This document shows positions 7,102-16,278 of a stretch of 20,389 nt of DNA, one piece after another. Under the pieces are notes generated by a model. That model worked only from the letters and a program-made list of their open reading frames with translations, was not told where the DNA came from and made no database searches. The stretch is from Labilithrix sp. (GTDB taxonomy: Bacteria > Myxococcota > Polyangia > Polyangiales > Polyangiaceae): NCBI GenBank assembly GCA_028287035.1, contig JAQBQL010000202.1, forward strand, positions 1-20,389. The letters run 5' to 3'. Every line of letters starts with the position of its first letter. Position 1 is the first letter of the stretch. The position numbers were made by a program, and so were the translations under genes.

Positions 7102-7970
7102 GCGGCCCCTGCCCCGCGCGCCCGCCAGGCGCGGAGCTGCGCCGCCGCGAGGACGCAGAGCACGAGGAAGTACACGACCGCATACGCGCTGGCGCGGCCG
7201 ACGCTGAGGTTCAGGAACACCTGCTCGTAGATGGCGTAGACGAACAGCGTGGTGCTCCGCGCCGGCCCCCCGCCGGTCATGATGCGGACCACGTCGAAGG
7301 CCTGGAAGCTGACGATGAGGCTCGTCGTCGCGACGAACGCTGCCGTCGGACGGAGGAGGGGCCAGGTGACCCAGCGGAAGCGCGCGAGCGCCCCTGCCCC
7401 GTCGAGGGCCGCCGCCTCGTGCAGCGCGGGCGGCACGCTGCGGAGGCCGCCCAGGAAGATCACCATCGCATAGCCCGTGATCTTCCACACCGTCACCCCG
7501 GCGAGGGTCACGAGGGCGGCGTGGGGATCGGTGAGGAAGCCCACGCGCGGGAGGTGGAGCGCCGCGAGCACCGACGCCGCGACGCCGCGGTCGGGGTCGA
7601 GCAGGAGGACCCAGAGGAGCGCGACCGCCACCCACGACACGACGTAGGCGCTGAAGATGGAGCCCCGCACGAACGCGAAGAACCGGCCTGGTCGGTCGAG
7701 GAGGAGGGCGAGCGCGAGGCCGAGCGCCATCGAGCCGGCGACCACCAGCATGCTGTAGGCGAGCGTCCGGCCGAGGACGCGGAGCAGCTCCCCGTGCTCG
7801 GCGATGGCCGCGTAGTTGGCGGTCCCGACGTAGACGGGCGGCGTGAGCATGTCCCAGGCGAAGAACGACTGGTACGCGGCGAGCCCGAGCGGCAGGAAGA
7901 CGAAGAGCCCCCAGGCCGCGAGCGACGGACCGAGCATGAGCCAGGGATGCGACGGCGCGCGCGGCTTCAT
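7098..7970 (-). CDS. ugpA: UgpA-like ABC importer permease (CUT1 family)
   Basis: A 290-residue membrane protein with six predicted helices; the first is at about 11-33 (LMLGPSLAAWGLFVFLPLG) and opens with the usual periplasmic loop containing FVG-type TANYAA. The EAA loop is EAAALDGAG at 185-193, followed by WPLLRP. A TGGGPARSTT segment between the last helices is typical of UgpA/MalF-type permeases. The ATG at 7970 is preferred to the upstream TTG at 7985, which would overlap a possible -10 TACGTT. Its start lies 66 nt from that of the divergent secreted protein, and it is separated from the binding-protein gene by that opposite-strand gene. It overlaps the next permease by 4 nt. Confidence 0.86.
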   Translation of the reverse strand: MKPRAPSHPWLMLGPSLAAWGLFVFLPLGLAAYQSFFAWDMLTPPVYVGTANYAAIAEHGELLRVLGRTLAYSMLVVAGSMALGLALALLLDRPGRFFAFVRGSIFSAYVVSWVAVALLWVLLLDPDRGVAASVLAALHLPRVGFLTDPHAALVTLAGVTVWKITGYAMVIFLGGLRSVPPALHEAAALDGAGALARFRWVTWPLLRPTAAFVATTSLIVSFQAFDVVRIMTGGGPARSTTLFVYAIYEQVFLNLSVGRASAYAVVYFLVLCVLAAAQLRAWRARGAGAA

Positions 7971-8036
7971 GGCAGAGGTCCGCAACGTAGCGCGAATCCC
8001 TTCCTTCGCGCGGGCGTCTCGGCGATCGTGCGCGCC

Positions 8037-8699
8037 GTGCCCCGCTGGGTCCGCGTCCTCGTCCTCGCGCCGTTGCTGCTGGCGCTACGCGCGTCGCCGG
8101 CATGCGCGGCGCCGCTCGCCATCGACGAGCCGCGGTCGGGCATCCACCTCGAGGTGGAGGGCGCCTGCCTCGTGAAGCCGGCGCCTCGGGGCGAAGCCGG
8201 CGCGGCATGCGCCAGCTTCGCGGCCTCGGCCCACCAGTCCGAGCGCTTCGCGGTGGTGCTCGGGCCGGACGGGCTCCTGTCGTACAGCGTGGCCGTCTTC
8301 GCCGAGCGCGAGGCGGGCAGAGGCGAGGAGCGGGCACGGCGGGTCGCGACGGCGCTGGGCAGCGCGGTGGTCGGCGAGCCGGAGGCGGTCACCGCCGGGG
8401 GCACGCGCTTCGTGCGCGCCGAGCTGCAGACCGTGGGCGGCGCGGCGCTCGCGTACGTCAGCGTCGACGGGCGGCCCGAGGTGGCCCTCGTGCTGTTCGC
8501 GAGCGAGCCCGGGCGCCGGGCACTCATGCTCGCGGGCGCCGAGCAGGCGATGGGCACGGTGCGGTGGGCCGGCGCTGACCCCGCCCCTCCTGTCCCTGGG
8601 CCCCGGCACCTTTCACGGGCCGCGCTCGCGGGCGCGCTGCTGCTCGTCGCGGTCGTCGCGGTCGTCGCGGTCGCGCTCCGCCGCCGCCGCGCGTCCTAG
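8037..8699 (+). CDS. Secreted, C-terminally membrane-anchored protein of unknown function
   Basis: A 220-residue protein with a Sec-type signal peptide (VPRWVRVLVLAPLLLALRAS, likely cleavage after PACA at residue 24) and a C-terminal hydrophobic helix (ALLLVAVVAVVAVAL) ending in RRRRAS, so most of the chain should face the periplasm. No family recognised. The region around residues 25-180 is mixed alpha/beta in style, with few cysteines. The GTG at 8037 is chosen to give a compact signal peptide; the GTG at 8028 is equally possible. It sits on the plus strand between minus-strand transporter genes. Its TAG stop shares the palindrome CTAG with the stop codon of the binding-protein gene. The codons end in G or C almost throughout, which supports this strand over the opposite frame. 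Confidence 0.75.
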   Translation: MPRWVRVLVLAPLLLALRASPACAAPLAIDEPRSGIHLEVEGACLVKPAPRGEAGAACASFAASAHQSERFAVVLGPDGLLSYSVAVFAEREAGRGEERARRVATALGSAVVGEPEAVTAGGTRFVRAELQTVGGAALAYVSVDGRPEVALVLFASEPGRRALMLAGAEQAMGTVRWAGADPAPPVPGPRHLSRAALAGALLLVAVVAVVAVALRRRRAS

Positions 8700-9966
8700 C
8701 CCGGCCTCCGCGCGAGCTCCCGCGCCTCGGCGAGCACGCCCCTGGCGTCGTGATCGAGCAGGACTGCCTCCTCGAGGCGCGGGTCGACGATGTCCCGCTC
8801 GATCCGGAAGAGATACTTCTCCCACGGCCAGGGCTCGACGCTGGCGAGCTGATGCTGCGCGACGTCGTCGTTGGGGTGCGCGGCGAAGAACCCGTCGCTC
8901 CGCATCTGCGCCGCGGCGGCGGTCGTGATGGGCAGGTATCCGGTGCGCGTGGAGAGGAGGACCGCCTGCGCCGGCTCGCAGAAGAAGCGGAGAAAGCGCG
9001 CCGCGGCCTCCTTCTCCTCGGCGGGGGCCTGCTTCACGACCACGAAGAACGTCCCCCCGGTGGGCACCGAGGCGCGCACCTCGCGAGGCAGCGGCGCGGC
9101 GATCACCGGGAACCGGGCGTTGTCCTCGAGGTAACGAATGTAGGCGGTGCTGGTCCAGATGAAGGCCGCGCGCTCGCCCAGGAAATCCTGGTTCACGACG
9201 TTCCACGCGTCGTAGTCCCGGCCCGGCGGCGGACGCATGACCCGATGCCGGTGGACGAGGTCCTGCCAGAGGGCGAGCGCGCGCACTCCGGCCTCGCCCC
9301 CGAGCGTCGGCTGGCCCGCCTCGTCGAACACCTGCCCGCCCGCCTGCCCGACCAGCGCCACCCAGAACCACCACGAGATGGGGACCTCGTGGCCCCACCG
9401 CTCGCCGGGCCGCGTGAGCGCGCGGGCCGCCTCGAGCATCTCGGTCCACGTGGTCGGCGGGCGGAGCCCCGCCTCCGCGAAGAGCCGCCCGTTGCAGTAC
9501 ATCAGCGGCGTCGAGCGGTTCAGCGGGATGCCGACGAGCGGCCGCGCCCCGCCGCCCCGGAACCCGCCGGCCTGCGCGAGCGGCGTCACGAGGGAAAGAT
9601 CGGCCATGCCCGGATAGCCGTCGAGCGGCTCGAGGGCGCCCGCGCGCTCGAGGTACGGCAGCACCTCCGCGACGACATGGCTGAGCGCCGGCGCCGCCCC
9701 CGCCGCGACGGCGGTGCGGAGCTTGGCGAGCGACTCGAAGTAGTCGCCCTGGTAGACGGGCTCCACCACGATGCGGTCCTGGCTTGCGTGGAATCGCTTC
9801 ACGATCTCGAGCAGGACCTCGCGGTTCCGGCCGCCCAGCGAGTACCAGAGGCGAAGCCGCACCCGGCCCCTGCCGTCGCGCGGGCTCCGCGCACACGAGG
9901 CCGCGCCCCCGAGGACGGTGAGCGACGACAGCAGGGCCTGCCGGCGCGAGACGCGCGCGCGCTCCG

Positions 9967-9970
<4 letters not shown>
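8696..9970 (-). CDS. ugpB: UgpB-like extracellular solute-binding lipoprotein of an ABC importer
   Basis: A 424-residue binding protein (family 1). The N-terminus has a twin-arginine pair SRRQALLSSL at 8-17 and a lipobox-like AASC with Cys26, suggesting Tat export and lipid anchoring. The mature part follows UgpB: WYSLGGRNREVLLEIVKRF, then VVEPVYQGDYFESLAKL, ALSHV, and near the end TGYLPITTAAAAQM followed by GFFAAHPNDDVAQHQL, which matches the C-terminal UgpB pattern. UgpB binds sn-glycerol-3-phosphate or glycerophosphodiesters; relatives bind sugars, so the substrate is inferred. The GTG start overlaps the ATPase stop as GTGA. The 3' end meets the convergent plus-strand gene, sharing CTAG as double stop. 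Confidence 0.87.
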
Positions 9971-11063
<1,093 letters not shown>

Positions 11064-11085
<22 letters not shown>

Positions 11086-11822
11086 GACTTCGCGTATTCG
11101 AGGTCCTGGAGCGTATCGAGCTCCATGTACCCGCCGTGGGTGTCGACGCACTCGAACTGCGCGCCCTGCTCGAGGATCATCCGCTGGAAGAGGTGGATGA
11201 GGTACGCCTTCTGGAACGGCCGATCGCCGAGCGTCGCGCAGTGCGCCTTCGCGTCGTCGTAGGCGGCGAGGAGCTCCGCGGCGCCCTTCGGTGTGAACTT
11301 GGCGACGCCGATGAACTCGCCGGTCGCCTGGTCGGACGGGATGATGCGCGAGATGTCGACGACGCGGTTGCCGACGGCGCGCATCTTCTCGGCATCGCTC
11401 TCCGGATGATTCGAGCGCCTCACGTAGCGCCGGCGCCAGTCGGTGTCGGAGCCGAGGACCATGTCACCCGAGCTCGCGACGAGGTCCTTCACGACCGAGC
11501 CGCGGTACAGGATGTCGGTGTAGGACGAGACGAAGCCGTCCTTCAGGAACTCGCGCGCGTAGAGCAGCGACTCGAGGATGTTGTTGTTCTCCCAGTCGGT
11601 GTTCTCGACGTAGGTGAACTCCGGGTAACGCGCGCGGAGGACGTCCGCCTTGTACCCGCAGATGAAGATGACGTCCTTCCGCGAGAACCCGCCCTCGGCC
11701 AGCGAGTCGAGGATCCACTCGAGCATGGGCCTTCCCATGCAGTGGACCAGCGTCTTCGGGATCTCGTTCGTGTTGTGCTCGAGCCTGCTACCACGGCCGG
11801 CACCGATCAGGATCGGACGCAT
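11064..11822 (-). CDS. LicC-like sugar/choline-phosphate nucleotidyltransferase
   Basis: A 252-residue nucleotidyltransferase of the GT-A-like NTP_transferase family. ILIGAGRGSRL at 4-14 is the nucleotide-binding loop (usual form LAAGxGxRL), IPKTLVHCMGRPMLEWIL at 21-38 carries the Pro-Lys pair, ENTDWENNNILESLLYA at 73-89 is the Asn-rich element typical of LicC-type cytidylyltransferases, and SYTDILY with Asp103 is the expected metal-binding position. Such enzymes make CDP-choline, CDP-glycerol-like or NDP-sugar donors. The ATG at 11822 is supported by the -10-like TAGAAG ending 7 nt before it. It heads the transporter set, overlapping the ATPase gene, and is divergent from the metallophosphoesterase. 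CTP specificity and acceptor are inference. Confidence 0.82.
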
Positions 11823-11829
11823 GCTCACA

Positions 11830-11835
11830 CTTCTA
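11830..11835 (-). promoter_or_regulatory. Putative -10 element TAGAAG for the nucleotidyltransferase gene
   Basis: Read on the minus strand, the hexamer ends 7 nt before the ATG at 11822. No Shine-Dalgarno sequence lies in between. It is the only clear promoter candidate for the nucleotidyltransferase-ATPase-binding protein run. Confidence 0.45.
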
Positions 11836-11862
11836 CTGCCACCCCTGCCGCACCTCAAGGGC

Positions 11863-11868
11863 TAGGAT
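11863..11868 (+). promoter_or_regulatory. Putative -10 element TAGGAT for the metallophosphoesterase gene
   Basis: It ends 6 nt before the GTG at 11875. The 52-bp divergent interval thus holds two -10-like elements pointing apart, 27 nt from each other. No ribosome-binding site is visible before the GTG. Confidence 0.45.
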
Positions 11869-11874
11869 CCCGGC

Positions 11875-12681
11875 GTGGCGCTCACGCTCGGCTTCGTCAC
11901 CGACCTGCACTTCGGTCCCGCGGCCTACCACGAGGGCAAGCTGCGTAAGCTGACCCACCACGCTGCGGATCTCGCCCGCGAGGTGGTGCGTGCGATGAAC
12001 GAGACGCTGCAGCCCGATCTGCTCGTGAACCTCGGCGACGACATCGAGGACGAGAGCCGCGAGGCCGACCTGATGCGCTACGCGGAGTGCCATGACATCC
12101 TGGCCGGCGCGCGCGCCGAGCTCGTCAACGTGGCCGGCAACCACGACGTCGTCCACCTGACGCGTGACGATCTCGCGCGCCTGTGGGGGCGCACCGGGCC
12201 GCTCTTCTACAGCCTGGATCGCGGCGGCTACCATCTCGTCGTCCTCCACACCCTCGAGCGGAAGGACGTCGACGTGCGGCTGCCCGAGGCGCAGCTCGAG
12301 TGGCTCCGCCGCGACCTCGCGGGCACGTCGCTCCCCGCCGTCGTGCTCATGCACCATCCCGCCGGCGAGCAGCGGTTCGAGGACTCCTTCTGGTTCCGCA
12401 AGGTGCCGCATCTCGCGCTCGTGAAGGAGCGCGCCGCCCTGCGCGAGATCCTCGAGCGCTCCGGCAAGGTGCGCGCGGTGTTCAACGGGCACGTGCACAT
12501 GAACCATCTCGAGGTGATCGGCGGCATCCCGTACGTCACGCTCCAGAGCCTCGTCGAGAACCTCGACGACGACGCGCCGGGTCGGCCCGCCGCGGCGCAC
12601 GCCATCGCGGTCCTGGACGAGCGGACGCTGTCGGTGCGCGTGCTCGGGAGCGACCGCGCGAGCTACCGGTTCGGCGCCTGA
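11875..12681 (+). CDS. Calcineurin-like metallophosphoesterase
   Basis: A 268-residue protein with the full set of metal ligands: DLH at 10-12, GDD at 54-56, GNHD at 88-91, HHP at 160-162 and GHVHMNH at 205-211. No signal peptide, so probably cytosolic. The layout resembles CpdA-type cyclic-nucleotide phosphodiesterases and the ADP-ribose/CDP-alcohol diphosphatases; the sequence alone does not separate these. The GTG start is 6 nt after the -10-like TAGGAT. It is divergent from the LicC-like transferase, so a role in breaking a CDP-alcohol or a related phosphodiester is an attractive but unproven idea. It ends 5 nt before the convergent gene. Confidence 0.88.
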   Translation: MALTLGFVTDLHFGPAAYHEGKLRKLTHHAADLAREVVRAMNETLQPDLLVNLGDDIEDESREADLMRYAECHDILAGARAELVNVAGNHDVVHLTRDDLARLWGRTGPLFYSLDRGGYHLVVLHTLERKDVDVRLPEAQLEWLRRDLAGTSLPAVVLMHHPAGEQRFEDSFWFRKVPHLALVKERAALREILERSGKVRAVFNGHVHMNHLEVIGGIPYVTLQSLVENLDDDAPGRPAAAHAIAVLDERTLSVRVLGSDRASYRFGA

Positions 12682-12686
12682 CCGGA

Positions 12687-13160
12687 TCAGGGTCCGTCGA
12701 CGCGGAGGAGCCCGTGGGCGCCCTTCCGGCGCGCCTCCTCGATGCGCGCCCCGACGTCCCTGGCGCTCCGTCCGGCGAACCACGTGATCGGCGCGGCATT
12801 GGCGCGGCCCAGCGCGAGCACGCCCTTCTTCGCGTCGACGTCCACCGACGCGAGCTCGTTCCAGGGGATCTTCGTCTCGGCGCCGTTGTCGTGCAGGAGC
12901 AGGTGCGAGTCGTGGATCGCGAGGTAGACGTTCTCGAACAGGATCATCGCGAGCGCGCCGAACGACAGCACGAGGCCCGCCGCGAGCGAGAGGCCGCCGA
13001 GGAGGGTGACCGCGTGCCCTTCGCTGTCATCGAGCCGGTGAACGAGGTGCGCGCCGATCGCGCTCGCGCCGGCGGCGACGAGCAGCGTGCCGATCACGAG
13101 GAGCATGCGGGTGCTCCCCGAGCGGTCGATCCGGAAGAAGTCCACGCCCGGCGTCGTCAC
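12687..13160 (-). CDS. Small two-helix membrane protein with PH-like C-terminal domain
   Basis: A 157-residue protein read from a GTG at 13160. Two hydrophobic helices at about 19-41 (MLLVIGTLLVAAGASAIGAH) and 52-76 form a hairpin. Residues 77-150 (VYLAIHDSHLLLHDNG, KIPWNELASVDVDAKKG, LALGRANAAPITWF) have the alternating strand pattern and closing helix of bacterial PH-like (bPH) membrane proteins. That assignment is from pattern only. The start is fixed by the -10-like TAGGGT ending 7 nt upstream; the open frame further up to 13307 overlaps that element and the previous gene and is not used. Function unknown. Confidence 0.72.
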   Translation of the reverse strand: MTTPGVDFFRIDRSGSTRMLLVIGTLLVAAGASAIGAHLVHRLDDSEGHAVTLLGGLSLAAGLVLSFGALAMILFENVYLAIHDSHLLLHDNGAETKIPWNELASVDVDAKKGVLALGRANAAPITWFAGRSARDVGARIEEARRKGAHGLLRVDGP

Positions 13161-13167
13161 GCCCCGG

Positions 13168-13173
13168 ACCCTA
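13168..13173 (-). promoter_or_regulatory. Putative -10 element TAGGGT for the PH-like gene
   Basis: Read on the minus strand, it ends 7 nt before the GTG at 13160 and lies in the 32-bp gap behind the lipoprotein gene. Its presence suggests that the small membrane protein is transcribed on its own. Confidence 0.45.
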
Positions 13174-13192
13174 GTGCCGGCCGGCGCGCCCG

Positions 13193-13732
13193 TCACCTCA
13201 TCGCGCGTGGCCCGCTGCTCGGCGGGGGCGACCAGTTGCCGCCGACGTGCGGCGTCTGGCCGGGCGCGGCGGTCCGGCCGGCGCCCTCCCAGCCGGTGGG
13301 CGCCCACGCGTTCGTCGCCCCGCGCGGCGCCGCGTCGCGCATGCCGTAGGGGACGCCCGAGCCGTAGTAGCCGCCGCCGTAGTACCCGCCGTAGTAGCCG
13401 CCGGCCGCGCCGTTCACGATGACGTTGTTGTTCACGACCACCGCGGGTCCGCCGCTTCCGCCCGGAGGCGCGGCGGGAGCGCCGCCCGAGTAGACCGCCT
13501 CGCCGCTGCTCTGGCCGAGCGTCACGGTGCGCGAGAGCCGCGGCCGTCCGCGCGCCTCGTCCGCGGGCGCCGGGGGCTCGCTCACGATCACCTCGGGATC
13601 GGCAGCGACCTCCGCGTCGGGCACCGCGCGGGCCGCGCGACGCTCACGGCCGTGAGCGCAGCCGCTGGTCCCGACCGCGAGCATGCCCAGCGGGACGAGC
13701 ACGGCCAGCGAGGGGAGGCGCATGATCGGCAT
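13193..13732 (-). CDS. Putative lipoprotein with Gly/Tyr-rich C-terminal region
   Basis: A 179-residue protein. The N-terminus MPIMRLPSLAVLVPLGMLAV is a signal sequence, ending in GTSGC with Cys25 as the likely lipidated residue. The middle is hydrophilic (VPDAEVAADPEVIVSEPP), followed by a Gly/Pro-rich linker, a strand-like VVVNNNVIVNGAAG, and a Tyr/Gly block GGYYGGYYGGGYYGSG around residues 115-130. The tail is low-complexity (SPPPSSGPRAMR). No family recognised. The ATG at 13732 is taken; that at 13723 is possible. The 60 bp upstream, to the next gene at 13793, show no clear -10 element. Likely an envelope protein. Confidence 0.72.
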   Translation of the reverse strand: MPIMRLPSLAVLVPLGMLAVGTSGCAHGRERRAARAVPDAEVAADPEVIVSEPPAPADEARGRPRLSRTVTLGQSSGEAVYSGGAPAAPPGGSGGPAVVVNNNVIVNGAAGGYYGGYYGGGYYGSGVPYGMRDAAPRGATNAWAPTGWEGAGRTAAPGQTPHVGGNWSPPPSSGPRAMR

Positions 13733-13792
13733 CTTGGCTCGCGGGCCCCGCCCTGACCACCCAAAGTGGCCGGCGCGCGCAACGTTTGTCGC

Positions 13793-15181
13793 CTACTTCG
13801 ATGCGGCGGCCTCGGCCGCGGCTTTTCGCGACGCGAACACCAGGTAGACGGGCGCCCCGGCGAGCAGCACGGCCAGGCTCGTCAGCGACTGCTTCGGCTT
13901 CTCGACGATCATGGATCCGGCGATCGCGACGTTCGCGAGGATGTAGAGCGCGGGCACCCAGGGGTACCCGGCCGCGCGGTAGGGCCGGGGCCGCCCCGGA
14001 TCGCGCGCGCGGAGCACGTAGAGCGCGCTCGTGTCGGCGATGGTGGCGATGACGATCGCGAACGTCGTGTAGTCGAGCGCGTCCGGGAACTCGTCGAACA
14101 CGAGCACGAGCAGGGTCGCCATGATGCCCTGCACGATGACCGCGACGCGCGGCGTCTGCCCGGGACCGCTCAGCTTCCCGGCGGCGCGGAAGAAGAGCCC
14201 GTCGGTCGCCATCGCGTACGCGATGCGCGGTCCGACCAGCACGTTGGCGTTCACGCAGCCGAAGATCGACACGAGCATCATGGCGGCGACGACGTCGGCG
14301 CCCTTCGGCCCGAAGAGGACGCTGCCGGCCTGGAAGCCGACCGCCGGCATGCCCTTCGGCCCCGCGCTGAGCGCCTCCATGCCGAGCGCGTAGACGTAGC
14401 TTCCGTTGACGAGCAGGTAGAACGCCGTGCAGAGGCCGAGCCCCCAGAAGAGCGAGCGGGGCAGGTTCCGCCCCGGCTTGTCGATCTCGCCGGCCACGTA
14501 GACGCTCGCGTTCCAGCCCAGGTACGAGAAGATGACGGGCGAGAGCGCGACGCCGAAGCTGCCGATCGTCGCGGTGCCCGTGCTCGCCAGCGGGTGCACC
14601 GCGGCGCGGCCGTGACCGATGATCGGCCCGACGAACACGAGGATGATCAGCGCCGCGACCTTCAGGTAGCCCGTGACGGTGTTCAGCTTGGCGCCCGCCG
14701 AGGTCGCGTAGGCGTTCGCGAGGGTGGCAGCCCAGATCACGCCGATCGCCACGAGGAGCTTGCCGGTCGCGCCGAGCGTCACGAAGCTGCCGAGCGAGAT
14801 CGTGAAGCCGAGCGCGAGCGTCGCCACGGTGCCGGCGAAGATCGCGAAGAACGAGAGCCAGCCGACGAGGAAGCCCGCCATCGGATGGTAGGCGGCGCGC
14901 AGGTAGACGTAGTTGCCGCCGGCCCGCGGGAACATCGCCCCGAGCTCGGCGTTGGCGAGCGCGCCCGCCAGCGCGAGGACCCCGCCCGCCAGCCAGGCCG
15001 CGCAGAACCAGCCCGGCGACGGGAGCAGCTTCGCCACCCCGCCCGGCGTCAGGAAGATGCCGACGCCGATGACGGACGAGACCACCAGCATGGTGGCGTC
15101 ACGCAAGGAGAGGACCCGGGGCTGCTCCGGCGTGCCCTCGCCCGGGGCTGCGCTCGGCGACGCGCTCGAGGGGCCGCTCAC
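13793..15181 (-). CDS. APC-superfamily amino acid/polyamine permease
   Basis: A 462-residue carrier with about 12 hydrophobic helices. TM1 contains the unwound-helix motif GVGIF at 39-43, followed by LTPGGVAKLLPSPGW; PRAGGNYVYLRAAYHP is the TM3-preceding loop typical of the LAT/YjeH-like branch, and FVGPIIGHG, SYLGWNASVYVAGEIDKPGR (TM6 region) agrees with this. These proteins move neutral or basic amino acids or amines; substrate not determinable. The cytosolic N-terminus is Pro/Ser/Ala-rich. The GTG start overlaps the stop of the DUF2804 gene as GTGA, so translation is probably coupled. Further open frame upstream is the other gene's shadow. Confidence 0.9.
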   Translation of the reverse strand: MSGPSSASPSAAPGEGTPEQPRVLSLRDATMLVVSSVIGVGIFLTPGGVAKLLPSPGWFCAAWLAGGVLALAGALANAELGAMFPRAGGNYVYLRAAYHPMAGFLVGWLSFFAIFAGTVATLALGFTISLGSFVTLGATGKLLVAIGVIWAATLANAYATSAGAKLNTVTGYLKVAALIILVFVGPIIGHGRAAVHPLASTGTATIGSFGVALSPVIFSYLGWNASVYVAGEIDKPGRNLPRSLFWGLGLCTAFYLLVNGSYVYALGMEALSAGPKGMPAVGFQAGSVLFGPKGADVVAAMMLVSIFGCVNANVLVGPRIAYAMATDGLFFRAAGKLSGPGQTPRVAVIVQGIMATLLVLVFDEFPDALDYTTFAIVIATIADTSALYVLRARDPGRPRPYRAAGYPWVPALYILANVAIAGSMIVEKPKQSLTSLAVLLAGAPVYLVFASRKAAAEAAASK

Positions 15182-16203
15182 CAGACGACGTCCTGGTCTT
15201 CGACGACGCCCGGCAGCCCATCGACCACGAGGTCGCGACCGTCGACGCGGACCGTCCCCCGGAACGTGCCGACCGGCTGGATGAACCGGGAGCGAACGAC
15301 GAGGAGGTTCGTGTGCTGCCGGTGGACGCCGCCCGGCGTGAAGGTCAGGTCGATCCCCTCCCCGCGCACCGTCCACGGCTGGAGCGGATCGCGGACGTCG
15401 AAGGTGAACACCGGCTCGGCGAGCGGGGTCACGCGGCCGGCGGTGAACGCGGCACACTCGGCCTGGCCGACGAAGCCTTCGACGAGGTTGAAGCCGATCT
15501 CCTCGCCGGTCGTGGTGCGCCCCTGCGCGAAGGCCCAGCGCCACCGCGTGTGACGCGGGAGGAGCCCGTTCGTGTAGTCGTAACCCGCCCGGCCGTTGGC
15601 GAGGTCCGCCTCGCGCGCCCCGAGGCGCAGGTGTCCGCGGGTCACCGGGAGGAGGGCCCGCTTCTCGGTGGCGTTGACGAGCCCGGGCCCGACGGGCGCG
15701 ATGGCGGTGATCGCGGGCGGGCCCTCGGCCTCGTCGATGCGCGCCGCCACCTCGAGATCGCCGAGGCGGATCTCGAGGTCGAGCCCGCCCGCTCCCCGGT
15801 GCACCGCGATCCGTGACCTGCCGAGCGCGAAGTGGGCGATCTCGCCCTGCTGGTGGACGTCGTCGGCGACGCGGCTCACGAGCGACGGGGCGAGCACCGT
15901 GCGGTCGACGAGCATGCGCCGACCGGCGACGTCCCACACGAAGGCGAAGGCGGTCGCCGCGTACCCGGTGCGCAGGACGACGTACGAGATCCACACCTCG
16001 CGCGTGACGATCGCGCCGTAGAACCAGCGCTTCCGGCGCGCGACCCGGTCGTGCAGGCCGAGGCGCCCGAGGTCCACGGGCGGCAGCGGCCCCGCGTAGG
16101 CACCGAACGCGGCGAGGCCGCTCGAGGGATCGACGAAGGTGGCGGGGGCGGGGGCGAGCGGACCTCCGCTGGGGCCGGCCAGGCGCTGGTTCGCAGGGCT
16201 CAC
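15178..16203 (-). CDS. DUF2804 family protein
   Basis: A 341-residue protein. The family's central pattern is visible at about 207-228: GYDYTNGLLPRHTRWRW then AFAQG, followed by IGFNLVEGFVGQAE. Strand-rich sequence runs through most of the chain, as expected for this family of predicted beta-sheet (lipocalin-like) fold. No signal peptide. The biochemical role of DUF2804 is not known. The GTG at 16203 is the only reasonable start before the divergent lipoprotein gene; no -10-like hexamer stands at the short distance seen elsewhere. It is followed directly by the APC permease with a 4-nt overlap, which suggests a shared job. Confidence 0.82.
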   Translation of the reverse strand: MSPANQRLAGPSGGPLAPAPATFVDPSSGLAAFGAYAGPLPPVDLGRLGLHDRVARRKRWFYGAIVTREVWISYVVLRTGYAATAFAFVWDVAGRRMLVDRTVLAPSLVSRVADDVHQQGEIAHFALGRSRIAVHRGAGGLDLEIRLGDLEVAARIDEAEGPPAITAIAPVGPGLVNATEKRALLPVTRGHLRLGAREADLANGRAGYDYTNGLLPRHTRWRWAFAQGRTTTGEEIGFNLVEGFVGQAECAAFTAGRVTPLAEPVFTFDVRDPLQPWTVRGEGIDLTFTPGGVHRQHTNLLVVRSRFIQPVGTFRGTVRVDGRDLVVDGLPGVVEDQDVVW

Positions 16204-16265
16204 GGCGCCATCGTCGCACGTTGCCCGTCCTCGCGCGCGGGGTTGTGGGCGCCGCGCCGCGCGGA

Positions 16266-16271
16266 TAGAAG
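16266..16271 (+). promoter_or_regulatory. Putative -10 element TAGAAG for the lipoprotein gene
   Basis: It ends 7 nt before the GTG at 16279, inside the 75-bp divergent interval with the DUF2804 gene. A GAGGG lies 1 nt before the GTG, too close to serve as a normal ribosome-binding site. Confidence 0.45.
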
Positions 16272-16278
16272 CGAGGGT

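Noticed and set aside
13161..13307. Longer N-terminus for the PH-like membrane protein
   Set aside because: It would run over the -10-like TAGGGT and into the end of the lipoprotein gene, and is Arg/Pro-rich.
13766..15553. 595-codon plus-strand frame
   Set aside because: Antisense to the APC permease and DUF2804 genes, with only charged low-complexity sequence.
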